Positions 1 through 5,115 of a DNA stretch of 7,056 nt are shown piece after piece. The position numbers and the translations under genes were made by a program. Source of the DNA: Clostridiales bacterium (GTDB lineage: Bacteria > Bacillota > Clostridia > Oscillospirales > UBA644); NCBI GenBank assembly GCA_003343705.1, contig QAKR01000020.1, positions 1-7,056 of the forward strand, given 5' to 3'. The notes below the pieces were generated by a model. The model was not told the DNA's origin, did not search any database, and saw only the letters and a program-made list of their open reading frames with translations. The first letter of the stretch is position 1. Each line of letters starts with the position of its first letter.

Positions 1-1
1 A

Positions 2-577
2 TATGATGATTTTTTTGTAAGTTCAGATATAGAAAGAGACTTTTATAAGACTGTTTTATCGGTAAAACCGTATTCTGTCAGCTATGATGTAAAAGAGTTT
101 GAAAATATAGTTTCTGTAAGTAAAATGCTTGAAGATAACAATATCAAAGCCGAGTCTGCTGCAAAAGAAGTTTCTTCTTTGCAAAACACATTTGAAAACC
201 TCAATAAACTGTTTTTAATAGTTTCTTTATTAATTTTAACTATTGGACTCTTTATCAGCGTTATATTACTTGTTAAGTTTCAAAACAGCAGATATAGAGA
301 AATTGGCCTGCTGTCAGCCTTGGGTTTTTGTAAAAATACTATAAGAACCATAATCATAAGTGAGAATGTTTTATTATCAGTTGCAGCAGCATTCTTTAAT
401 GCTATGTTTATCGGGGTAACTTATCTGATTACTAGTGTTTTTCAAATGGGGCTGATAATTACAGCTCCTCAAATAATACTTTCCATACTCGGCACCGGTT
501 TTGCTGTTATAATAATTAGTATTACAGTCAGTTATAAGTTGATTCATACAGAGCCGGCTGTCGCTTTGAGAATGTAA
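2..577 (+). CDS. ABC transporter permease, FtsX-like domain, 3' end (partial)
   Basis: The frame is open from the left edge and ends at TAA 575-577, giving 191 visible residues. The first ~65 residues are a soluble, charged stretch, probably the end of the extracytoplasmic domain. A C-terminal FtsX/MacB-type permease unit follows with three membrane segments at about visible residues 70-93, 120-145 and 153-178. After the first comes the family's cytoplasmic coupling stretch (RYREIGLLSALGF, then TIIISEN), which normally contacts the ATPase. The protein ends in EPAVALRM, like the PxxALR ending common in these permeases. Such permeases work with an ATPase to move lipids, lipoproteins or peptides, or to transmit force to wall hydrolases. 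The ATPase gene is not in the window, so the substrate cannot be named. The gene is probably the last of its operon, because the next gene runs the opposite way. Confidence 0.9.
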   Translation, partial: YDDFFVSSDIERDFYKTVLSVKPYSVSYDVKEFENIVSVSKMLEDNNIKAESAAKEVSSLQNTFENLNKLFLIVSLLILTIGLFISVILLVKFQNSRYREIGLLSALGFCKNTIRTIIISENVLLSVAAAFFNAMFIGVTYLITSVFQMGLIITAPQIILSILGTGFAVIIISITVSYKLIHTEPAVALRM

Positions 578-717
578 CAGTAATTTATTAGTATAAAAGG
601 GTTGTGTATATTTATAGCTGAATAATTAAAAAAATAAAATCTATCTTAGGTTATTAACATTCAGCGTGTTTCATGAAATCTATTTTTAATTAGGATGAAT
701 TATTATAAAATAATTTA

Positions 718-752
718 AAGAACAGAGCAATTTTTAAAGTTGCTCTGTTCTT
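718..752 (-). terminator. Perfect 13-bp hairpin, probable terminator of the antitoxin gene
   Basis: AAGAACAGAGCAA (718-730) and TTGCTCTGTTCTT (740-752) are exact reverse complements around a 9-nt loop. The hairpin lies 17 nt past the stop codon of the minus-strand antitoxin gene. On the minus strand it is followed by a T-rich but interrupted tract. It is 140 nt past the permease stop on the plus strand and lacks a T run there, so the minus orientation is preferred. It could also stop read-through from the convergent permease. Confidence 0.55.
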
Positions 753-769
753 AACGTGGATTTAAAATT

Positions 770-943
770 TTATATCTTTTTTATTGTTTCAAAAATATCG
801 CCGTTTGCCGCTTCTGTATTTGATTGAGCACCGACGATTTTAGCCGCAACTTTACCGTTTTTGGTTATAAACACATCGTTAGTAAGTGCCAAATCAAGGT
901 ATCTGCCGGTGTTCTTTTTAAATTCAGTTATCCCGACTTCCAT
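770..943 (-). CDS. Short Phd/YefM-family antitoxin, apparently without a toxin
   Basis: This 57-residue protein starts at ATG 943-941 behind GGAGGCG (951-957), with a 7-nt gap, which supports expression. The order MEVGITEFKKNTG, then VFITKNGKVAAKIVG, matches the N-terminal DNA-binding half of Phd/YefM antitoxins (family pattern: I-s-E-f-r-k-n, then v-I-T-k-n-G-k-p-v-A). Family members are usually about 75-90 residues. Here the C-terminal toxin-binding tail is only about 18 residues and polar, ending in FETIKKI. No RelE, YoeB, Doc or PIN-like toxin lies on either side: downstream is a terminator and upstream is the sugar kinase. Phd/YefM proteins normally neutralise a toxin and repress their own promoter. 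Here a solitary regulator or an antitoxin acting on a distant toxin are both possible. Family assignment is fairly secure; function is inferred. Confidence 0.8.
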   Translation of the reverse strand: MEVGITEFKKNTGRYLDLALTNDVFITKNGKVAAKIVGAQSNTEAANGDIFETIKKI

Positions 944-960
944 ATAAAATCGCCTCCAAA

Positions 961-1018
961 AATATTGTTTGCGAATTTTAATGATTAAAACTTGAAAATT
1001 ATGTAAGTTTACAATATT
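961..1018 (-). promoter_or_regulatory. AT-rich inverted repeats upstream of the antitoxin, possible operator
   Basis: Two symmetric elements lie in the 108-nt gap before the antitoxin start. TTTTAATGATTAAAA (976-990) is a perfect 7-bp-arm palindrome. AATATTGT (961-968) and ACAATATT (1011-1018) form an outer 8-bp inverted repeat. Phd/YefM proteins autoregulate by binding palindromes near their promoters, so these are candidate operators. A weak promoter may overlap them on the minus strand (TTGATA, 16 nt, TAATTT). In DNA this AT-rich such repeats can occur by chance. Confidence 0.25.
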
Positions 1019-1051
1019 ATCAAATTTTTTACAGCCTGATAACTCTTTGTT

Positions 1052-1897
1052 TTATAGTTGGCCGAAAGCAACTTTTGAGCCTGTTTCGACAGCACGTTCA
1101 ATACATGCTTTATAATCATGTGAACGGTCGTATTCATAAATAAATCCGGCAACGGTTGCATCACCTGCACCGACAGAATTTTTTAAAACCCCGGTAGGTG
1201 CTTTTTTCATATATTCATTTCCGAACTCATCGAGTAAAAATGCCCCGTCTTTACCTAAGGAAACCATTATATTTCTGGCTCCCATTTTTTGTAATTCCTT
1301 TGTATAATAGGGGAGTTGTCCTTCTGTGTCTGTTTCAAAAATTCCGTCAAGTTCTTCTTTATTGGGTTTTATTAAAAACGGATGCAGCGAAAGTGTCGGT
1401 AAAAGATGAGGCTTTGTAGAGTCTACAATTGTTCGGCATGACACCTTTTCCATAATAACTTTATAAATATCATCAGGTAAAGTTTGAGGTACACTTCCTG
1501 ATAAAATAAGAGTATCATTTGATTTGATTTTACTGATCTTGTTAAAAAATTCATCCAACGATTTATCATCTATGTCAGGTCCTCGCCAGTTTATTTCACT
1601 TTCCACTTCTGTTTTTATCTTCACGTTTATTCGTGTATAGCCGTTTTTGAGTTCAATATAATCAGCGTTTATTCCTGATTGTTCAACTAATCTTGCAAAT
1701 TCTCTTCCGGTAAAACCTGCTATAAATATAATTGGTACGCTTTCAAGTCCTAATTTTTTTAAAGCATATGAAACACGTATCCCTTTACCTCCAAAAGAAA
1801 TATCTTCTGCCTTGGCTCGGTTTGTTATCCCTGGCACAAACTTATCACACCAAAGGGCGTAATCAAGTGCAGGGTTAAAAGTTACGGTATAAATCAT
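1052..1897 (-). CDS. PfkB-family sugar kinase, 1-phosphofructokinase-like (FruK/LacC group)
   Basis: This 281-residue cytoplasmic kinase most likely phosphorylates a sugar phosphate: fructose-1-phosphate (FruK) or tagatose-6-phosphate (LacC). Markers in order are the N-terminal TVTFNPALDY (5-13), GGKGIRVS (36-43), TRINVKIK (88-95) followed by EINWRGP, GSVP (134-137), KPNKEEL (178-184) and NSVGAGDATVAGF (240-252), whose Asp246 is the expected catalytic base. Two features are unusual. Residue 41 is Arg where the family has Asn (GGKGIN). The protein also ends at AFGQL, some 20 residues short of the usual C-terminal helix of a roughly 305-residue family. The start ATG overlaps the stop of the YjbR-type gene (ATGA), and its AGGAGG (1906-1911) lies inside that gene, 8 nt from the ATG, so the two are probably translated together. 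No PTS or DeoR-type regulator is adjacent, so the substrate is uncertain. Confidence 0.88.
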   Translation of the reverse strand: MIYTVTFNPALDYALWCDKFVPGITNRAKAEDISFGGKGIRVSYALKKLGLESVPIIFIAGFTGREFARLVEQSGINADYIELKNGYTRINVKIKTEVESEINWRGPDIDDKSLDEFFNKISKIKSNDTLILSGSVPQTLPDDIYKVIMEKVSCRTIVDSTKPHLLPTLSLHPFLIKPNKEELDGIFETDTEGQLPYYTKELQKMGARNIMVSLGKDGAFLLDEFGNEYMKKAPTGVLKNSVGAGDATVAGFIYEYDRSHDYKACIERAVETGSKVAFGQL

Positions 1898-2238
1898 TTT
1901 TTATTCCTCCTGTATTTACTCATAAGAATAAATGCATTTTTTATCATTTGTTTTATTTCATCATCAGGAATTTTCCCGTCTATGTAAACAGAATTCCAAT
2001 GCCGTTTATTGCATCTGTATCCCGGTAACACACTTTGCGGATATTCGTTTCTGAGCCGTATTGCTTCTTCAGGGTCACATTTCATTACAAGATGTATCGG
2101 TTCTGAGCCTTCATAAACATCGCAAAATTCGTGGGCGTCGGCAGTAGAAAGAACAAGGGGATTATTTCCGTATGGATATCTTATACAAGCACCTTCAAAA
2201 GAAAGTGCAAATTTTATAATTTCATCTTCAGTCATCAT
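1894..2238 (-). CDS. MmcQ/YjbR-family protein (CyaY-like fold)
   Basis: This 114-residue protein carries the family pattern: MTEDEIIKFALSFEGA at the N terminus, then HLVMKCDPEEAIRLR, YPQSVLPGYRCNKRHWNSVY and DGKIPDDEIKQMI. The PGY-NK-HWN core is diagnostic. Family structures show a CyaY-like fold and are often labelled DNA-binding, but the cellular role is unknown. ATG at 2238 is preferred, with the adjacent ATG at 2235 also possible. GAGGTG (2245-2250) is a full anti-Shine-Dalgarno match 6 nt from it, whereas the GTG three codons further upstream lies inside that ribosome binding site. The gene is first in a leftward operon, overlapping the sugar kinase by 4 bp. Coupled translation suggests the two are made together, but no functional link is known. 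Confidence 0.88.
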   Translation of the reverse strand: MMTEDEIIKFALSFEGACIRYPYGNNPLVLSTADAHEFCDVYEGSEPIHLVMKCDPEEAIRLRNEYPQSVLPGYRCNKRHWNSVYIDGKIPDDEIKQMIKNAFILMSKYRRNKK

Positions 2239-2244
2239 TTGAAA

Positions 2245-2250
2245 CACCTC
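2245..2250 (-). promoter_or_regulatory. Ribosome binding site that fixes the YjbR-type start
   Basis: On the minus strand this reads GAGGTG, complementary to the 3' end of 16S rRNA. Its last three bases are the GTG that could be taken as a longer start, so that GTG is unlikely to be used. The ATG at 2238 sits 6 nt downstream. Confidence 0.75.
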
Positions 2251-2256
2251 GTTTAT

Positions 2257-2285
2257 ATAATAACATATTATATTTTGATTTTCAA
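2257..2285 (-). promoter_or_regulatory. Candidate promoter of the YjbR-kinase operon
   Basis: On the minus strand, TTGAAA (2285-2280) is followed after exactly 17 nt by TATTAT (2262-2257). A perfect TATAAT (2272-2267) lies inside the same stretch but has only a poor -35 partner upstream. Either would give a short leader of roughly 10-25 nt. The assignment is by pattern only in very AT-rich DNA. Confidence 0.35.
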
Positions 2286-2300
2286 GTATTAAAATACTTG
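2283..2300. repeat. Palindrome with 8-bp arms in the divergent promoter region
   Basis: CAAGTATT (2283-2290) and AATACTTG (2293-2300) are exact reverse complements separated by AA. With G-T pairs the stem could extend to 2279-2304. It overlaps the -35 of the likely leftward promoter and lies 27 bp upstream of the -35 of the rightward promoter. That position would suit a repressor operator or shared control site for the divergent genes. A terminator is unlikely, because no gene ends here. Confidence 0.45.
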
Positions 2301-2326
2301 GGAAAATATGTAATCCACAATTAGTA

Positions 2327-2355
2327 TTGACTTTTGACGAAAAATGTCGTATAAT
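2327..2355 (+). promoter_or_regulatory. Sigma-A-type promoter of the CHAP-dockerin gene
   Basis: TTGACT (2327-2332), 17 nt, TATAAT (2350-2355) is nearly the consensus housekeeping promoter. Transcription would begin near 2362, giving a leader of about 26 nt containing GGAGGTG (2374-2380). This suggests strong vegetative expression unless the upstream palindrome represses it. Confidence 0.82.
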
Positions 2356-2387
2356 ATTCTATATTAACTGATTGGAGGTGCATTAAC

Positions 2388-4616
2388 GTGAAAAAAGTTT
2401 TTACTTTATTTTTAAGCGTTGCAATTTTTATTTCGCTATTCACGTTTATCAGTATTCCTACATCAGCCTCCGGTCTTCTTTCGGCTGACGAGCTTGAGTC
2501 AAAACTAGGGACGGTTATAGCTGATATTAATCCAAACGGTGATAGCTGTTATTTTACCGGTAAAAATCCTCTTTCTATTGATTATTGGGTATGGAAAGAT
2601 AACTGTTCATGGTCATCACATGCTCACGAACATAATGAATATCCTCCCGGCAGCGGACACTGTGCTCAGTATATTGGCCAATGCACATGGTATGCATATG
2701 GCCGTTTTCTTGAAGTTTACGGTATTGCATTAAAAGGCAGAATACCAAATGCCTGCGATTGGCTTAATGTCATTCCTTCAAACAACGCAGATCAAGGTGT
2801 TATATATTCAACTGACGTTCAAAACCCTGTTGTCGGTTCTATATTTGTAAAAAATAACTCATCGTTCGGCCATGTTGGATTTGTTGAAGGTGTATCAGAT
2901 GACGGAAATTACGTTTATTATACAGATGCAAACTATAACATCTCCGGCTCTAAAACAAATTTATTCGATAAAACAGACGGCCAGGTTCGTAAAAAATCCC
3001 TTGAATCTTTTACAAAAGGTGTTGTCGGATACATATACACAAACGATACGGCTCTTCCAGGCGACCAAGACGGCGATACTGAAATTATGCACACTGTAGT
3101 TACCAATAACTGTGAACCGGGTTCTGTTAATGTCAGAAATTCTCCTGGTGGGTCGGTTATAGGTAGTTTGTTTTACCGAGACGTTGTTTCCGCTTATCCT
3201 GATAGTATAACAAATGTGGACGGGCTTGACTGGATAAAAATTAAATATAACGGAAATAAAGGCTATGTTGCATTAAAGTTCTTACGCAAAGGTATAGCGG
3301 CTCAAACAGAAAATATCGGGCGGGCATTAACGGAAGCTGAGCTGGAAGACAGTATTGGCATTAAAACTGCAGATACACAAGGTTCAAAATTTACGTCAAA
3401 CAATCCCTTTAATGCATATACAGAACAGTGGTATGCCTACGGCCGTTTTGCAGAGCTTGCAGATATAAATTTAAATAACGTGTCAACAGATATTTCAGGA
3501 TGGCTATCATCAATTCCTGCCGAAAATTCATCTAAAGGTATTGTTTCCCAGTATGGTGGAGATCCAAAAATAAATTCCATATACATAACAGATAACGGCA
3601 CTGCAGGCGTAATTGAAGGGTTTTCACGTGACGGTAATTCTCTCAATAAATATGTTTATTATTCCTCCTACAATACCGGTTATGAAATAAAAAAAGCAAT
3701 TACATCTGATTTTGTTAAAGACATAAAAGGATATATATATTCTCATTTTATTCCCGTAAGTCAGCTTGAAACAGATACAGTAACACTTGCCCTTGTACAG
3801 GGTGAAGGTTTAACTGTAAATGCAACTGTGCTTCCTACTGATGCCTCGGATAAATCTCTTACATGGTCAAGTGCAAATCCTGAAATCGCAAAAGTCGAAA
3901 ACGGGCGTGTAACAGCTATTTCGGCAGGGGAAACAACTGTAGTCGTTACGGCTTCTTCAGGCCTTTCAAAAACAATTTCTGTACGTGTGTTCGAAAGTAA
4001 TATTTTTGCTTCCGATATTGAATTATCAACAGAAAATCTTACTATTGAACGTGGCCGTGCTGATAGAATAATTGCAAAAGTTTTACCTGAAAATGCCACA
4101 AATAAGAATATAACATATATTTCGGAGAATCCTAATGTTGCAACAGTTTCTTCTCTGGGAATAGTATATGCCAAAACCTCCGGTGTTACAAATATTAATA
4201 TTATTTCCGGTGATGGCACTGTTATGAAAAAATGTAAGGTAACTGTTACATTCGGCCAAATAGCATGGAGCGACTGGATGGAAAAACTTCCTGATTTGCC
4301 GGAAGGAACTGCCACTGATATGAGTGTTTTCTTCCAACATAAGTTGCCTGACGGATCATGGTCTGAATTGCTGCCATATAATATTGACGGTGAAGATTAT
4401 TTGTTTACCGTTATGCGTCGATATGAACTTCCGTTTTTATTGGGTGATTGCAATTTTTCAGGGAAAGTTGAACTTTCGGATGCAATGCTCCTTTTTCAAT
4501 TTGTTGCAGGTCATCTACCTGATATAAACAGTTTAAGAGCTGATATGAACAATGACGGGAATATAAGTATTGATGATGCTATGTTGCTTTTTAAAAATAT
4601 TGCAGGGAAAATATAA
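2388..4616 (+). CDS. Secreted CHAP / SH3b / pseudo-CHAP / BIG_2 / dockerin protein
   Basis: This 742-residue protein starts at GTG 2388, 7 nt after GGAGGTG. Residues 1-27 form a Sec signal peptide (KK, hydrophobic core, likely cut after TSA). A CHAP domain (about 31-218) has Cys99 in GQCTWYAYGR, His162 in GHVGFVEG and Asp180 or Asn182 as the likely third residue. CHAP domains are peptidoglycan amidases or endopeptidases. Residues 234-300 are an SH3b wall-binding domain (SVNVRNSPG). Residues 313-455 repeat the CHAP pattern, but Glu346, Thr405 and Ser427 replace the catalytic positions. Two BIG_2 Ig-like domains follow (about 458-536 and 541-622), then a WSDW-containing linker. A type I dockerin (684-742) has two Ca-binding loops (Asp687/Asn689/Asp698 and Asp719/Asn721/Asp723/Asp730), each followed by DAMLLF. 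The dockerin predicts docking to a cohesin scaffold outside the cell. Wall hydrolysis is inferred from the family. Confidence 0.9.
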   Translation: MKKVFTLFLSVAIFISLFTFISIPTSASGLLSADELESKLGTVIADINPNGDSCYFTGKNPLSIDYWVWKDNCSWSSHAHEHNEYPPGSGHCAQYIGQCTWYAYGRFLEVYGIALKGRIPNACDWLNVIPSNNADQGVIYSTDVQNPVVGSIFVKNNSSFGHVGFVEGVSDDGNYVYYTDANYNISGSKTNLFDKTDGQVRKKSLESFTKGVVGYIYTNDTALPGDQDGDTEIMHTVVTNNCEPGSVNVRNSPGGSVIGSLFYRDVVSAYPDSITNVDGLDWIKIKYNGNKGYVALKFLRKGIAAQTENIGRALTEAELEDSIGIKTADTQGSKFTSNNPFNAYTEQWYAYGRFAELADINLNNVSTDISGWLSSIPAENSSKGIVSQYGGDPKINSIYITDNGTAGVIEGFSRDGNSLNKYVYYSSYNTGYEIKKAITSDFVKDIKGYIYSHFIPVSQLETDTVTLALVQGEGLTVNATVLPTDASDKSLTWSSANPEIAKVENGRVTAISAGETTVVVTASSGLSKTISVRVFESNIFASDIELSTENLTIERGRADRIIAKVLPENATNKNITYISENPNVATVSSLGIVYAKTSGVTNINIISGDGTVMKKCKVTVTFGQIAWSDWMEKLPDLPEGTATDMSVFFQHKLPDGSWSELLPYNIDGEDYLFTVMRRYELPFLLGDCNFSGKVELSDAMLLFQFVAGHLPDINSLRADMNNDGNISIDDAMLLFKNIAGKI

Positions 4617-4637
4617 TTTATTAAAATAATATTATTC

Positions 4638-4674
4638 AAAAAAAATCCACATATTGCTATTGCGATATGTGGAT
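4638..4674 (-). terminator. Rho-independent terminator of the DUF1540 gene
   Basis: ATCCACATAT (4645-4654) pairs exactly with ATATGTGGAT (4665-4674). The stem can extend inward to 13 bp with one G-T pair, leaving a 4-nt loop. On the minus strand the stem runs into eight T residues (4645-4638), the classic intrinsic terminator, 28 nt past the minus-strand stop. It also lies 28 nt past the end of the plus-strand CHAP gene but has no T run in that direction, so any stop there would be weaker. Confidence 0.85.
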
Positions 4675-4702
4675 ATAAATGTTATAATAATAAATAAAAA
4701 GT

Positions 4703-5014
4703 TTATTTCTTGCAGTATGTGTCACATTCTGTCTGGCTGCATTTGTTGGCGCCGACGCCTGAAACATCTATTTGAGATGCGTTGCAATTTTTATTTTCAT
4801 TGTGCACACATTTAGTTGCTTCACAGCTTATATCTGCACATCCGCAAGCACTCTCACAAGTGTTTCCGACATCGTCTCGACGCTCATAAAAACTTCCGCA
4901 TTCTGTATCAAAAGCTTTTTTTGCACCTTTTCCGCAAATATCTAAGTTTGACAGACTGCAACAATTACTTGAATTGTGCACGCATGTGGTTGCCGAGCAA
5001 TATACTTTAGGCAT
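4703..5014 (-). CDS. Cys-rich protein with two DUF1540 units
   Basis: This 103-residue protein starts at ATG 5014-5012, chosen because AAGGAAG (5022-5028) lies 7 nt upstream. A longer reading from TTG at 5050 has no such site and would place that site inside the gene. Two homologous units cover about residues 4-45 and 62-103. Each has the DUF1540 signature C-x4-C-V-H-N, a further Cys, an I-D-x-x-G-x-G-A stretch and T-E-C. The linker adds C53, C57 and C59, for 15 Cys in all. There is no signal peptide or membrane segment. DUF1540 proteins are common in clostridia and their function is not established. Metal binding through the Cys sets is an inference. It is a single-gene unit with its own terminator, divergent from the lamin-tail gene. 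Confidence 0.88.
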   Translation of the reverse strand: MPKVYCSATTCVHNSSNCCSLSNLDICGKGAKKAFDTECGSFYERRDDVGNTCESACGCADISCEATKCVHNENKNCNASQIDVSGVGANKCSQTECDTYCKK

Positions 5015-5021
5015 AAATACA

Positions 5022-5028
5022 CTTCCTT
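5022..5028 (-). promoter_or_regulatory. Ribosome binding site that fixes the DUF1540 start
   Basis: On the minus strand this reads AAGGAAG, 7 nt before ATG 5014. It lies inside the longer frame from TTG 5050 and favours the shorter 103-residue protein, which begins directly before the first DUF1540 unit. Confidence 0.7.
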
Positions 5029-5100
5029 TCGGAAATATTATTACCCTCAAACAATATTTTAGTCGTGCTTTTTAAAAGTTTTAACAATTCCATAATTTTC

Positions 5101-5106
5101 AAGGAG
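5101..5106 (+). promoter_or_regulatory. Ribosome binding site for a TTG start
   Basis: AAGGAG lies 9 nt before TTG 5116. The frame has no ATG before 5194, which is inside the membrane segment, so the TTG is needed to keep the charged N terminus and the whole anchor. Confidence 0.75.
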
Positions 5107-5115
5107 ATTTAAATT

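Noticed and set aside
698..715. AATTATT-ATAA-AATAATT hairpin
   Set aside because: A 7-bp stem with only A-T pairs is expected by chance in this composition and has no gene end or promoter fitting it.
1017..1042. TTATCA / TGATAA inverted repeat just after the kinase stop, considered as a terminator
   Set aside because: The stem is 6 bp with only one G-C pair, the loop is 14 nt and no T run follows, so transcription may continue into the antitoxin gene.
1198..1419. A 73-codon plus-strand open frame inside the kinase gene
   Set aside because: It lies opposite conserved kinase motifs and has no family resemblance or start signal.
3761..4315. A 184-codon open frame on the minus strand inside the CHAP-dockerin gene
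   Set aside because: It is antisense to two clear BIG_2 domains, has no recognisable domain or ribosome binding site, and its composition reflects the opposite-strand coding sequence.
4692..4708. Perfect AAATAAA / TTTATTT inverted repeat around the DUF1540 stop codon
   Set aside because: It is made only of A-T pairs with a 3-nt loop and overlaps the stop codon. The neighbouring GC-containing hairpin with a T8 run explains termination better.
5015..5050. A 12-residue N-terminal extension of the DUF1540 protein from a TTG start
   Set aside because: The clear ribosome binding site lies inside this extension, right before the internal ATG at 5014.
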